Origin: Amycolatopsis lexingtonensis
GTDB taxonomy: Bacteria; Actinomycetota; Actinomycetes; Mycobacteriales; Pseudonocardiaceae
Reading direction: 5' to 3'
NCBI RefSeq assembly: GCF_014873755.1
Contig: NZ_JADBEG010000001.1
Coordinates: forward strand, 8,034,501 to 8,098,500
Length of the DNA: 64,000 nucleotides
In this document: positions 17,759 to 27,382 of the stretch, piece after piece
Position numbering within the stretch: the stretch's first letter is position 1
Layout: each line of letters starts with the position of its first letter
Notes under the pieces: model-generated
Seen by the model: the letters and a program-made list of their open reading frames with translations, nothing else
What the model was told of the DNA's origin: nothing
The model's database searches: none
Program-made: the position numbers and the translations under genes

Positions 17759-17809
17759 CCGTGAAGGCCACCATAAGGAACTTGTGCTTCCTCAAGGTGG
17801 CCTTCACGG
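17759..17809. terminator. Hairpin downstream of the trehalose operon
   Basis: CCGTGAAGGCCACC (17759-17772) pairs perfectly with GGTGGCCTTCACGG (17796-17809), with an inner AGGAA/TTCCT helix. It lies 18 bp after the stop of the trehalose-phosphatase/GH15 gene on the minus strand and is a likely terminator. A shorter element with the same GTGAAGG..CCTTCAC arms is found inside the RHS gene at 41908-41924. Confidence 0.65.
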
Positions 17810-17827
17810 AGATTCGGACCGAAAGGG

Positions 17828-20362
17828 CTAACTCGCCGCCAGCAAGTTGGCGCACCGGATGAGCCCGATGTGGGAATAGGCCTGCGGGTGGTTGCCGAGG
17901 GACCGTTCCGCGATCGGGTCGTACTGCTCCGGCAGCAGGCCCGTCGGGCCGGCCGCCGCGACGATCTGGTCGAACAGCTCCTGGGCTTCGGTGCGCCGCC
18001 CGGTGAGCAGGTACGCCTCGATCAGCCACGCCGCGCAGATGTGGAAACCGCCCTCACCACCCGGGAGACCGTCGTCGCGGCGGTAACGGTACACAGTGGA
18101 CCCACTGCGCAGCTCCGCCTCGATCGCGGTCACCGTGTGCTGGAAGCGCTCGTCGGCCGGGTCGATCAGCCCGGTGAGCCCGACGAACAGCGACGCCGCG
18201 TCCAGGTCCGTGCCGTCGTAGGCGGTGGTGAACGCCTGGACCTCGTCGTTCCAGCCGTGCTCGAGGACGTCGTTCTTGATCTCGTCGCGCAAGGTGGGCC
18301 ACGCGCCGGGCACGCCCCGGCCGTACTGCTCGCCCAGCTTGACCGCGCGGTCGATCGTCACCCAGCACATGACCCGCGAGTAGACCCGGTGGCGCGGCAC
18401 GTGCCGCTCCTCCCAGATCCCGTGATCCGGCTCGTTCCAGCGCCGCGTCACGGCTTCCGCCATCGCGCGGACCAGCTGCCAGTCCTCGTCGCGCAGGTCA
18501 CCGCGCGCCGCGGCCAGGGTGCCGACCAGCTCGACGACCGGGCCGAAGACGTCCAGCTGGACCTGGTGGTTCGCCAGGTTGCCGACACGGACCGGGCGGG
18601 AACCGGCGTACCCGGGCAGCGACTCGATCACCGCTTCGGCGCCGATCACGCTGCCCGCCAAGGTGTAGAGCGGGTGCAGCCGCTCCGGGCCGGCCAGCGT
18701 CGCGAGCACGCCGTGCAGCCAGCGCAGGTAGCCCTCGGCCTCCTCGATCGAGCCCAGGTGCACGAGCTCCCGCACGGTCATCGCCGCGTCGCGGATCCAG
18801 CAGTAGCGGTAGTCCCAGTTGCGGACGCCGCCGATCTCCTCCGGCAGTGACGACGTCGCCGCCGCGAGCACTCCGCCGGTGTCGGTGTTGACCAGGCCGC
18901 GCAGCGTCAGCGCCGAGCGCAGCACCAGATCGGTCTGGACCTTCGGCAGCTGCAGCTTCGACGTCCACTCGCTCCAGTAGCGGCCGGCGCGGTCGCGTCG
19001 CTCCACTTCGGACAGTTCGTGCGGGCCGAGGTCCGTGGTGCCGCACCGCAGTTCGAGCACGACCGGCTGGGTCGGCGTCGGCTGCACCAGCGCGGTCGCG
19101 GTGTCGTGCAGGCCGTCGGAGGTGATGGTCCACTCGACGCCCGGCGAATAGAGCACGAACGGCTCCGACGTGCCGAGCACGCGGACCCCGCCGTCGGTGA
19201 CCTCCAGCTTCACCGGCACCCCGCCGAACTCGGGGCGCGGCGCGAACTTGACGCTCGCCGCGGCCTCGCCCGAGATCACGCGGACCAGGTCCGTGCGGTG
19301 CTGCGGGCTCTCCGGCTCGAGGTAGTCGGTGACGAGCAGGCGCGACCAGCGCGTCTCCACCGTCATCGTGTTCGGCAGGTAGCGCTGGCCGAGCGGCAGG
19401 CCGTTGCGGTGCGGCTTGATGGAGAAGTGGCCGGCCCCTTCGCCGCCGAGCAGGTCGGCGAACACGGCGGGCGCGTCCGGCCCGGGGTGGCACAGCCAGG
19501 TCAGCTTCGCGTCCGGCGTGACCAGCGCGACCGACCGCTCGTTGGCCAGCATCGACAGCCGCTCGATCGGCGGGGCGGACTCGCCGTACAACCAGTTCCG
19601 GCGCTCCTCCAGCATGAACGCCAGCACCAGGGCGACGTCCACGGTGTCCGGGACGCGGTAGCCGGCCAAGGTCTCGCCGTCACCGACCTTGATGCCCAGG
19701 TCCGGGCCGGAGAGCCGGGCGAAGGCCTTCTCGTCGGTGACGTCGTCGCCGAGGAAGATCGCCGCGGTCGCCCCCACCTGGTGGCGCAGGATGTCCAGCG
19801 CGCGGCCCTTGTCCGTCTGGACGACCGCGAGCTCGACGACCTCCTTGCCGTCGGTGGTGGACACGCCTTCCCACGTGGACGGTCCGGAGTGGACGGCGGC
19901 CAGCACGCGGCGCCCGGCCTCGTGCTCGGCGCGGCGCACGTGCACCGCGATGCTCGCCGGCTTGACCTCCAGCGACACGCCCGGGACGTCCAGCACCAGC
20001 TGCTCGAGCTCGGCTTCGAGCCGCCGGTGCAGCTCACGCGCCTTCTCGTCGAGGGCGTGGATGAAGCCGATGTCGAACTCCGAGCCGTGGCTGCCGACGA
20101 GGTTCACCTCGGACGGGAGCCGCGACAGCGTGGCGAGGTCGCGCAGCGCCCGGCCCGAGATGACCGCGGTGGTGGTCTCGTGCAGACCGGCGAGCGATCT
20201 GAGGGCGCCCACGGACTCGGGCAGCGGGCGTGCCTCGTCCGGGTTGAGGGTGATGGGTGCCAGCGTGCCGTCGTAGTCGCAAGCGACCAGCAGGCGCGGC
20301 GTGCGGGCGATCTGGACGATCGCACGCCGCAGCTCGGCGGGCAGGGCCTCGGCAGTCAACAC
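17828..20362 (-). CDS. Fused trehalose-6-phosphate phosphatase / GH15 trehalase-like protein
   Basis: 844 residues. Residues 1 to about 240 are a HAD-type trehalose-phosphatase (OtsB): nucleophile motif VACDYDGTLAPI, motif II VISGRALRDLA, and metal-binding GDDVTDEKAFARL. From about residue 260 to the end is a glycoside hydrolase family 15 domain of the bacterial trehalase/glucoamylase type: a beta-sandwich N-terminal part (WLCHPGPDAPAVFADLLGG, YLPNTMTVETRW) and an (alpha/alpha)6 barrel with RNWDYRYCWIRDAAMTV, the candidate catalytic Glu in DHGIWEER and the second in GLLPEQYDP. Synthesis and possible degradation of trehalose are thus joined in one chain. It lies 33 bp downstream of otsA. The start is GTG at 20362 or TTG one codon later. 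Confidence 0.92.
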   Translation of the reverse strand: MLTAEALPAELRRAIVQIARTPRLLVACDYDGTLAPITLNPDEARPLPESVGALRSLAGLHETTTAVISGRALRDLATLSRLPSEVNLVGSHGSEFDIGFIHALDEKARELHRRLEAELEQLVLDVPGVSLEVKPASIAVHVRRAEHEAGRRVLAAVHSGPSTWEGVSTTDGKEVVELAVVQTDKGRALDILRHQVGATAAIFLGDDVTDEKAFARLSGPDLGIKVGDGETLAGYRVPDTVDVALVLAFMLEERRNWLYGESAPPIERLSMLANERSVALVTPDAKLTWLCHPGPDAPAVFADLLGGEGAGHFSIKPHRNGLPLGQRYLPNTMTVETRWSRLLVTDYLEPESPQHRTDLVRVISGEAAASVKFAPRPEFGGVPVKLEVTDGGVRVLGTSEPFVLYSPGVEWTITSDGLHDTATALVQPTPTQPVVLELRCGTTDLGPHELSEVERRDRAGRYWSEWTSKLQLPKVQTDLVLRSALTLRGLVNTDTGGVLAAATSSLPEEIGGVRNWDYRYCWIRDAAMTVRELVHLGSIEEAEGYLRWLHGVLATLAGPERLHPLYTLAGSVIGAEAVIESLPGYAGSRPVRVGNLANHQVQLDVFGPVVELVGTLAAARGDLRDEDWQLVRAMAEAVTRRWNEPDHGIWEERHVPRHRVYSRVMCWVTIDRAVKLGEQYGRGVPGAWPTLRDEIKNDVLEHGWNDEVQAFTTAYDGTDLDAASLFVGLTGLIDPADERFQHTVTAIEAELRSGSTVYRYRRDDGLPGGEGGFHICAAWLIEAYLLTGRRTEAQELFDQIVAAAGPTGLLPEQYDPIAERSLGNHPQAYSHIGLIRCANLLAAS

Positions 20363-20395
20363 TCCTCCTCAGGAGCTCGTGCGTGGTCGTTCGGG

Positions 20396-21838
20396 TCAAT
20401 CGACCGCTTCGGCACCCAAAGCCTGTAGGAAAGAGCGCGCCCAACGATCGACATCGTGCGTGAGGACCTGGCGACGCATGGCGCGCATCCGGCGACGGCC
20501 CTCTGCCGGGTCGAGGGTAATGGCAGCCACTAGCGCGTCCTTCACCCCGTCCAGGTCGTGGGGGTTCACGAGGAATGCGCTAGAGAGCTCGGCGGCCGCG
20601 CCGGCGAACTCGGACAGCACGAGCGCCCCGCCCAGGTCGTGGCGGGCGGCGACGTATTCCTTGCACACGAGGTTCATGCCGTCACGCAGCGGCGTCACGA
20701 CCATGACGTCCGCGGCGGAGAAGAACGCGGCCAGCTCGGTGCGGTCCACGGATTGGTGCAAATAGTGCACGACCGGGTGGCCCACGCGGGCGAACTCGCC
20801 GTTGATCCGGCCGACCATCTGCTCGATCTCGCCGCGCATCCGCTGGTAGTGCTCGACGCGCTCGCGGCTCGGGGTGGCCAGCTGGACGAACGTGACGTCG
20901 TCCGGCTGCAGCCTGCCCTCGTGCAGCAGCTCGTGCAGCGCCTGCAGCCGCAGGTCGATGCCCTTGGTGTAGTCGAGGCGGTCGACGCCGAGGATCACCG
21001 TCTTGGGGTTGCCGAGGTCGCGCCGCAGCTGCGCGGCCCGCTCCTGGACGCCCTTCGTGCGGGCGAGGTTGTCGAGGCCGGCGGCGTCGATCGAGATGGG
21101 GAAGGCGCCGACGCGGACGGTCCGGTCGCCGACCTGCATGGTGCCCGGCCGCGACCGGACGCCGACCGCGCCGCGCGTCGACTCGAGGCCGATCAGCTGG
21201 CGGCACAACCAGAGGAAGTTCTGCGCCCCGCCGGGGCGGTGGAAGCCGACGAGGTCCGCGCCGGTCAGGCCGCGGATGATCGCGGCGCGCCACGGCATCT
21301 GCATGAACAGCTCGACCGGCGGGAACGGGATGTGCAGGAAGAAGCCGATGCGCAGGTCCGGTCTCAGCTCGCGCAGCATCGCCGGCACCAGCTGCAGCTG
21401 GTAGTCCTGAATCCACACGGTCGCGCCCGGGGCGGCGACGTCGGCGCTGGCCTGGGCGAAGCGGCGGTTCACCTTGACGTAGCTGTTCCACCACACGCGG
21501 TCGAACACCGGGCGCTCGACGACGTCGTGGTAGAGCGGCCAGAGGGTCGCGTTGGAGAAACCTTCGTAGTAGTCGCGGACTTCGTCGGCGCTCAACGAAA
21601 CCGGGTGGAGCACGAGCCCGTCGTCGTCGAACTCCTCGACGTCGACGTCCGGTACCCCGGGCCAGCCGACCCAGGCGCCCTTGCGGGACCGCAGGAACGG
21701 CTCCAGCGCGGAGACGAGCCCGCCCGGGCTGGCCGTCCAGCGGCGTTCGCCGTCCGTCGTGCGTTCCAGGTCCACCGGTAGCCGGTTCGCCACCACGACG
21801 AAATCGGCCTGGTTCCCGTGCTCCTTCGGTTCACCCAC
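20396..21838 (-). CDS. otsA: Alpha,alpha-trehalose-phosphate synthase (UDP/GDP-glucose)
   Basis: 480-residue GT20 glycosyltransferase making trehalose 6-phosphate from a nucleotide-activated glucose and glucose 6-phosphate. Visible motifs: [13 protein letters not shown] at the N-terminus, [64 protein letters not shown] and the C-terminal [19 protein letters not shown] nucleotide-sugar site. All are intact. It starts with GTG and leads the operon with the phosphatase/GH15 fusion, giving a complete OtsAB route for the compatible solute trehalose. Confidence 0.96.
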   Translation of the reverse strand: MGEPKEHGNQADFVVVANRLPVDLERTTDGERRWTASPGGLVSALEPFLRSRKGAWVGWPGVPDVDVEEFDDDGLVLHPVSLSADEVRDYYEGFSNATLWPLYHDVVERPVFDRVWWNSYVKVNRRFAQASADVAAPGATVWIQDYQLQLVPAMLRELRPDLRIGFFLHIPFPPVELFMQMPWRAAIIRGLTGADLVGFHRPGGAQNFLWLCRQLIGLESTRGAVGVRSRPGTMQVGDRTVRVGAFPISIDAAGLDNLARTKGVQERAAQLRRDLGNPKTVILGVDRLDYTKGIDLRLQALHELLHEGRLQPDDVTFVQLATPSRERVEHYQRMRGEIEQMVGRINGEFARVGHPVVHYLHQSVDRTELAAFFSAADVMVVTPLRDGMNLVCKEYVAARHDLGGALVLSEFAGAAAELSSAFLVNPHDLDGVKDALVAAITLDPAEGRRRMRAMRRQVLTHDVDRWARSFLQALGAEAVD

Positions 21839-21920
21839 GTCGACTGCTCCTCGCGTTCTGGGTCGCGGCCCCAGAGTGAAACCCTATCGCGTGAGCGATG
21901 AACAGCCGGTGACCGCTGAG

Positions 21921-23420
21921 TTACTCCAAGCTTCGCTCGGTCGGTTCGAGCGGACCAGCCATGCGTGGTCCGGCGAACCGCCGCTCCAGCCTGCCCAGGC
22001 CGGTGCGGACCGGCTGGGCGAGCCATTCGCCGAGTACCACGCCCGCTGCCAGCGCAAGCCCGATTGCGACGGCCGTCATGAGCGTCGAGATGTTGCCGCC
22101 CGGCTGGACCCCGATCTGGTACAGACCACGGTAGGTGGAGAGGCCCGGAAGCAGCGGAGTGATCCCGGACACGGCGACCACCAGTGGCGTAACGCCGAGC
22201 CGTCGCGCGAGCACGCCACCGCAGAACCCGACCAGCGTGGCGGCGATCGCGGACGAGCTGACGCCGTCCAGCTGGGCCACCATGAGCGAGCCGTAGACGG
22301 CGGCGCCGATGCCCCCGGCGGCCGCCGCGACCAGCATCGCGCGCATCTTGGAGTAGCTCGCGAGCGCGAAGCAGGCGGCGGCACCGGCCCCGCCGATGAC
22401 GACCATCGGCAGCTGCAGCGCGGTCGACGTCGGCACGTCGGGCAGCGGCGTCCGCGGCAGCCCGAGCATGACGGCGATCCGCAGCGCCAGCACGACCCCG
22501 GCGATCAGGCCGGCCGACATCAGCGCGGTCTCCATCGTCCGGCCGGCAGCGGTGACGTTATAGCCGGTGATGGCGTCCTGCACCGCGGAGACGGTGGACA
22601 GCCCGGACAGCAGCACGGTGACGGCGGCGGCGACCACGAGCGTCGGCCGGTCGGTGGTCAGGATGTTGCTGCTCACGATGGCCATCGCGGACAGCGTCGC
22701 GACCAGGCCGCCGATCACCTGCTGGAAGAAGAACGGCAGCGAGTACCGGTTCACGAACCGGCCGATCCGGTCGATGACCCCGCTGATGACGAAGGCGACG
22801 AGGGCGATGTCGAGCCCGCCGCCGAGCAGGATGGTGATGAAGGCGGCGACCCCGCCCCAGGCCAGCGTCGCGGTCCAGCGCGGGTAGGGGTGCGGCGCCG
22901 ACGTGATCCGCTCGAGCTCGGTCTGCGCCTGCTCGGCCCCCATGTGCCCGCGCACGATCTTCCGGACGAGCTTCTCGGTCTCGGTCAGCCGCGTGTAGTC
23001 GAGGCTCCGGCTCCGCACCACGCGCAGCGCGGTGACCGGCGCGAGCTCGGTCCCGCGGTGGCAGGTCACGGTGATCGACGTGAAGATGACGTCGACCTCG
23101 CAGTGCGGCAGCCCGAGCGCCCCGGCGATGGCGAGGATGGTCGCGGTGACGTCCGAGGCACCGGCCCCGCTCGCCATCTGGACCTCCCCGATGCGCAGGG
23201 AGAGGTCGAGCACGAAGTTGACGGTGGTCTCGTCGGGCAGCTGCGGCCCCATGGCCGCTTCGGCCTCGACGGCGGGCAGCTCCCCGGTGGGCGCCTCGAG
23301 CACGTGCCACGGCCGGTGCTTGAGCAGGTTCGGCCGGTGGACCTTCGGTCGCTGTTCGGGCGGCTCGAGCAGGGGCCATCTGGCCGCCCTGCCCCCGTTG
23401 GTGCGCTCGCTGATCTTCAT
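21921..23420 (-). CDS. Threonine/serine exporter family protein (ThrE)
   Basis: 499 residues. The N-terminal soluble domain (residues ~60-210, VNFVLDLSLRIGEVQMASGAGASDVTAT) carries the ThrE signature for a periplasmic/cytosolic hydrolase-like region. It is followed by about ten transmembrane helices (for example AFITILLGGGLDIALVAFV, VSGITPLLPGLSTYRGLYQI). The family exports threonine and serine by proton antiport in corynebacteria. The ATG at 23420 has a GGAGGTGG site, better than the in-frame upstream ATG at 23507, which would add low-complexity residues. It is a single gene between otsA and tRNA-Thr. Confidence 0.9.
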   Translation of the reverse strand: MKISERTNGGRAARWPLLEPPEQRPKVHRPNLLKHRPWHVLEAPTGELPAVEAEAAMGPQLPDETTVNFVLDLSLRIGEVQMASGAGASDVTATILAIAGALGLPHCEVDVIFTSITVTCHRGTELAPVTALRVVRSRSLDYTRLTETEKLVRKIVRGHMGAEQAQTELERITSAPHPYPRWTATLAWGGVAAFITILLGGGLDIALVAFVISGVIDRIGRFVNRYSLPFFFQQVIGGLVATLSAMAIVSSNILTTDRPTLVVAAAVTVLLSGLSTVSAVQDAITGYNVTAAGRTMETALMSAGLIAGVVLALRIAVMLGLPRTPLPDVPTSTALQLPMVVIGGAGAAACFALASYSKMRAMLVAAAAGGIGAAVYGSLMVAQLDGVSSSAIAATLVGFCGGVLARRLGVTPLVVAVSGITPLLPGLSTYRGLYQIGVQPGGNISTLMTAVAIGLALAAGVVLGEWLAQPVRTGLGRLERRFAGPRMAGPLEPTERSLE

Positions 23421-23589
23421 GATCCATCCACCTCCTCGCTCTGCTCCTCCCGGACCATCGACCCCGGTGTGGTGATCGTTGCAGTGGCGTTGACCACGTT
23501 CCTCCATAGTGGCCTGGAGCTGGGGATCATGCCTCTCGGGCGGATCTTGGGAGCGGGCCGATACACTGTGGCTGGCGCTCCGGTGCCAG

Positions 23590-23662
23590 GCCGCTATAGC
23601 TCAGCTGGTAGAGCATCTGTCTTGTAAACAGAAGGTCAGGGGTTCGAGCCCCCTTGGCGGCT
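23590..23662 (+). tRNA. tRNA-Thr (anticodon TGT)
   Basis: A 73-nt cloverleaf: acceptor GCCGCTA pairs with TGGCGGC (one G-U), D-arm GCTCAGCTGGTAGAGC, anticodon arm CTGTCTTGTAAACAG with TGT, T-arm AGGGGTTCGAGCCCCCT and a U discriminator base. CCA is not encoded. A T/C-rich stretch follows and may aid termination. Confidence 0.95.
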
Positions 23663-23785
23663 CCTTTTCCTTTCCCGCACGGTGGTCCATCCGGGTGATC
23701 ACCGTGGCGGCCGCTAAACCGGCGGTTCCTTCCCGGTGTGGTGGCGGTGGTTTCGATGCATCCACTCACCGCGAAGGAAGTTTTC

Positions 23786-24151
23786 ATGCGAGGGATTTCT
23801 CGATTCGGTACCGCCGTGGGAATCGCGGAGGCGCCGGCGCGACCGCCGTGTCCGCCACGGGGAACCTGGCCTGGTCCTTGTCCCTGAAGACCGTCACCCT
23901 GACCAACGTCAAGCTCTTCGTCAACGGCGGCGAGTCCGGCCACCTGCTGATCTTCGGCAATCAGGATTCGTCCGTGGTGACTGTGCCCGGCGGCCGACAG
24001 GACCTATTCGATCGGCACCGTCAGCCAGACCGCCGGGGTCGCGGGTGGGATCCAGGACATCGAAGCCTTCGCGATCGACGACAGCCACGACGTCACCGGG
24101 TACGCCGACTGCTACCAGGTCTCGTCCGCCTGCTTGACCGGGCAGTTCTGA
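23786..24151 (+). pseudogene. Broken gene for a small secreted protein (two apparent frameshifts)
   Basis: An ATG at 23786 starts MRGISRFGTAVGIA, the beginning of a signal peptide. The natural continuation (GATAVSATGNLAWSLSLKTVTLTNVKL to VTVPGG) is in another frame, and the end of the protein (TYSIGTVSQ, DIEAFAIDDSHDVTGYADC, SSACLTGQF, stop TGA at 24149-24151) returns to the first frame. The shifts fall near 23826 and 23990. Pieced together it would be a secreted protein of about 120 residues with a Cys pair near the C-terminus. Either the gene is decaying or the assembly has two indel errors. No family is recognised. It lies next to tRNA-Thr. Confidence 0.6.
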
Positions 24152-24240
24152 TCCCGGCATCCGCCGAACGGCCGCTACCCGTCCTCCCGGAACCGGCATA
24201 GAGTCCCGCCAGGTCTTTCTGGGGGTTCTTGGGGGAAATC

Positions 24241-26520
24241 ATGGCCGTGTCACGTCCGCTCGCGCTCGTCGTCGCCCTGGTGGCGGCGCTCGTCCCGGGC
24301 GTCATCGGGGTGAGCGGGGCCGCTGCGGCCGTCACGTCGCCCGCCTCCAGCTTCACCGCCGTGCAGCCGACGCGGTTCCTCGACACCGTTCGCGGGGTCG
24401 GGGTTCCCGTCGGGCCGGTGGGGGCGAAGACCACCGTGACCGGCAGCGCGGCCTCGGTCGCGCCCGCCAACACCACCGCCGTGGTCGTCAACCTCTGGGC
24501 CGAGAGCCCGACCGCCGACTCCGCCATCACCGCCTTCACGCACGGGCAGGCGCGGCCCTCCTTGCCCAGCCTGCGGGTGCAGGCCGGGAAGCGGCGGTCC
24601 AACCAGGTCACCGTGCAGGTCGGGGCCGATCGGACCGTCGACTTCTACAACGAGGCCGGGTCCGTCCACCTCATCGCCAGCATCGTCGGCTACTACACGA
24701 CCGACGCGGGCTCGCGGTACACGCCGGTCAGCCCCTCGCGGCTGCTGATCGACTGGCTCGGGAACGGCACCACGACCAAGCTGAGCCTGGCCCACGAGGT
24801 GCCCGCGACCGCCACCGCCGTGACGTTCGCCCTGACGCTGACCAACCCGTCCGCGGCCACCTACGCCACGGTGTTCCCGCACAACACGCCGCGGCCGACC
24901 ATGGCCAACGTCGCCGCCTACCCCGGTGGGCAGGGGACGAACCTGGTCACCGTGAAGATCGGCGCGGACCGGTCGATCGACTTCTACAACCTGGCCGGCC
25001 AGGTCGAGTCGTACGCCGACCTCGTCGGCTTCTACGCCACCGACTACGGCGCCTACTTCACCCCGGTCGCCCCGGAGCGGGTGCTGGACAGCCGCACCGG
25101 GCTCGGAACCTGGGACGGCGCGCCCCGGAAGATCGGCGCGAACAGCGACATCGCGTACCGGCTGCAGCCGTCGATCCCCTCGAACGCACTCGCCGTCGCC
25201 CTGAACGTGACCGGCTACTCGGCCACCGCGACCACCGCCGTCACGGCGTGGGACCTGCCGTCGAGCAGCCAGCCCGACCCCGGCCTGTCCCTCGCGCCGG
25301 GGCAGACCATCTCGGTGGCGGCCGCGCCCGTCGTGTCCCAAGTCGGGCCGGCGGTCAGCGCCTCCTACGACACGGACCGGGCGGTCTACGTCCACAACCG
25401 AGCCGGCACGGTCGACGTGACGGCCGACCTCTACGGCTACTTCACCCTGCCGCTCGCCGACTGCTTCAACCAGTGCGTCTCGACGTGGAGCAGCTACTCC
25501 TGGCAGCAGGGCACCGGGTACATCGGGACGCCGAAGACGATGGCCGGGCTGAGCGACGTCGTCGCCATCGCCGGCGACATCTCGCACGGGTACGCGCTGC
25601 GCATCGACGGCACCGTCCGGGCCTGGGGCCACAACTGGACCGGTGAACTGGGCAACGGCTGGTTCAGCGGCGCCTCGCGCGCGCCGGTCCCGGTCGTCGG
25701 GCTCACCTCGGTCACGGCGATCGCGGCCGGCGACGCCGAAGGGTTCGCCCGGCGCTCCGACGGCACCGTGTGGCAGTGGGGGCAGACCGTCGACGCGCCC
25801 GTGCAGGTCGCCGGCCTCACCGGGGTCACCGCCATCGCCGCCGCGCGAGACACCGCGTACGCGCTGAAGTCCGACGGCACCGTCTGGGCCTGGGGCAGCA
25901 ACACCCGCGGCGAGCTGGGCAACGGCTCCACCGCGGCGAGCTCCGCCACGCCGGTGCGCGTCTCCGGCCTGACCGGCGTCCAGGCGATCAGCAGCGGCGA
26001 CGGCTACAGCGCCTACGCCGTCAAGACCGACGGCACGGTCTGGGCGTGGGGCGACAACACCCACAACGAGCTCGGCACCGGCGTCGCGTGCACGGCCTCG
26101 AGCTGCCTGTCCCGCACCCCGGTGCCGGTGAGCGGCCTGACCGGGGTCACCGCCGTGACCGGCAACGGGTCGGCCGCGTACGCGCTGAAGTCCGACGGCA
26201 CCGTCGTCGCGTGGGGCGCCAACGACCGCGGCCGGCTCGGCACCGGCGTGAGCTGCGAATCGACGGACACCGGGCCGAACTGCACGTCGGCGGTGCCGGT
26301 CCCGGTGCGCGACCTCACCGGTGCCAAGGCGATCGGGACCTTCAACGGCGGTGCGTACGCCGTCAAGACCGACGGCACCGTCTGGGGCTGGGGCGACAAC
26401 CACGAGCTCGAGCTCGGGCAAGGGGTCACGGCGTACCCGTGGTGGGCCACGGTTCCGGTCCAGGTGCCCGGGCTCAGCCGGGTGAAGGCCATCGCCAGCG
26501 GCCTGGCTCTGGGAGAGTGA
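24241..26520 (+). CDS. Secreted RCC1-repeat protein with N-terminal surface repeats
   Basis: About 759 residues. Signal peptide residues 1-30 (LALVVALVAALVPGVIGVSGAAAA). Residues ~35-410 contain three imperfect repeats of ~125 residues with the pattern FTAVQPTRFLDTVRGVGVP, then DRTVDFYNEAGSVHL and IVGYYTTD; this module type is common in actinobacterial exoproteins. Residues ~430-759 form a beta-propeller of RCC1 repeats, each with a W-(A/G)WG motif (RAWGHNWTGELGNG, WAWGSNTRGELGNG, WAWGDNTHNELGTG, VAWGANDRGRLGTG, WGWGDNHELELG). Probably a binding or adhesion protein at the cell surface. GGGGGAAA precedes the ATG at 24241. The hydrolase gene begins 4 bp after its stop. Confidence 0.88.
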   Translation: MAVSRPLALVVALVAALVPGVIGVSGAAAAVTSPASSFTAVQPTRFLDTVRGVGVPVGPVGAKTTVTGSAASVAPANTTAVVVNLWAESPTADSAITAFTHGQARPSLPSLRVQAGKRRSNQVTVQVGADRTVDFYNEAGSVHLIASIVGYYTTDAGSRYTPVSPSRLLIDWLGNGTTTKLSLAHEVPATATAVTFALTLTNPSAATYATVFPHNTPRPTMANVAAYPGGQGTNLVTVKIGADRSIDFYNLAGQVESYADLVGFYATDYGAYFTPVAPERVLDSRTGLGTWDGAPRKIGANSDIAYRLQPSIPSNALAVALNVTGYSATATTAVTAWDLPSSSQPDPGLSLAPGQTISVAAAPVVSQVGPAVSASYDTDRAVYVHNRAGTVDVTADLYGYFTLPLADCFNQCVSTWSSYSWQQGTGYIGTPKTMAGLSDVVAIAGDISHGYALRIDGTVRAWGHNWTGELGNGWFSGASRAPVPVVGLTSVTAIAAGDAEGFARRSDGTVWQWGQTVDAPVQVAGLTGVTAIAAARDTAYALKSDGTVWAWGSNTRGELGNGSTAASSATPVRVSGLTGVQAISSGDGYSAYAVKTDGTVWAWGDNTHNELGTGVACTASSCLSRTPVPVSGLTGVTAVTGNGSAAYALKSDGTVVAWGANDRGRLGTGVSCESTDTGPNCTSAVPVPVRDLTGAKAIGTFNGGAYAVKTDGTVWGWGDNHELELGQGVTAYPWWATVPVQVPGLSRVKAIASGLALGE

Positions 26521-26524
26521 CTCG

Positions 26525-27382
26525 ATGACTTCGACGCACACCCTGGAAACGCCGGAAGCCGCCATCGTCTACGACGTCCACGGCCCGGCGGCCGCCGGAC
26601 GGCCGCTGCTCCTGGTCGGGCAGCCCATGGCCGCCGACGGCTTCGGCACGCTGGCCTCGCACTTCCCCGACCGGACCGTGGTCACCTACGACCCGCGCGG
26701 GATCGGGCGCAGCGTCCGCAAGGACGGCCGCGTGGACCACGTGCCCGACGTCCAGGCCGGCGACCTCCACGCCGTGATCCAGGCGCTCGGCGGTGGTCCG
26801 GTCGACGTGTTCGGCAGCAGCGGGGGTGCGGTCGCCGCGCTCGCGCTCGTCACGGCGCACCCGGAAGACGTCGTCACACTCGTCGCCCACGAACCGCCGC
26901 TGACCGGGTTGCTGCCCGACGCGGCCGCGGCCGAGCGCGCCGGGGAGCTGATGCGGGAGGCCTACCAGGCCAACGGTTTCGGTGCCGGGATGGCGGCCTT
27001 CATGGTGCTGGCGTCGTGGAAGGGCGAGTTCACCGACGACTACTTCGCGCTCCCGCCGGCGGACCCCGCCCAGTTCGGCATGCCTGCCGAAGACGACGGC
27101 CGCCGCGACGACCCGCTGCTGTCCGAGCGCTCCCTGGCGGTCACGACCTACCGGCCGGACTTCGCCGCGCTGACGGCGGCCCCGACGCGGATCGTCATCG
27201 GCGTCGGCGAGGAGTCCATCGAGGAGATGACCGGCCGCGCCGCCCTCGCCACGGCCGCGGCGCTGGGGCAGGAAGCGACCGTCTTCCCCAGTCACCACGG
27301 CGGTTTCCTGGGCGGGGAGCACGGTTACGCCGGGAAGCCGGAGGCTTTCGCCGCGAAGCTGCGCGAGGTGCTGGCGGGCTAG
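26525..27382 (+). CDS. Alpha/beta-fold hydrolase
   Basis: 285 residues, cytosolic. Oxyanion/early strand region GRPLLLVGQPMAADGFGTLA, the YDPRGIGRS motif, nucleophile elbow DVFGSSGGAVAALALV (Ser in GSSGG), a late acidic residue near RIVIGVGEES and His in FPSHHGGFLG. This is the pattern of small epoxide-hydrolase/esterase-like enzymes often controlled by a nearby TetR regulator. It is coupled to the RCC1 gene (4-bp gap) and its stop overlaps the convergent TetR gene by 4 bp. Substrate unknown. Confidence 0.88.
   Translation: MTSTHTLETPEAAIVYDVHGPAAAGRPLLLVGQPMAADGFGTLASHFPDRTVVTYDPRGIGRSVRKDGRVDHVPDVQAGDLHAVIQALGGGPVDVFGSSGGAVAALALVTAHPEDVVTLVAHEPPLTGLLPDAAAAERAGELMREAYQANGFGAGMAAFMVLASWKGEFTDDYFALPPADPAQFGMPAEDDGRRDDPLLSERSLAVTTYRPDFAALTAAPTRIVIGVGEESIEEMTGRAALATAAALGQEATVFPSHHGGFLGGEHGYAGKPEAFAAKLREVLAG

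Noticed and set aside
23590..24151. Integrated element at tRNA-Thr
   Set aside because: No integrase, excisionase or duplicated tRNA 3' end is visible; only a broken small gene lies beside it.
24250..26565. 771-residue open frame on the minus strand
   Set aside because: Antisense shadow of the RCC1-repeat gene; no recognisable motif.
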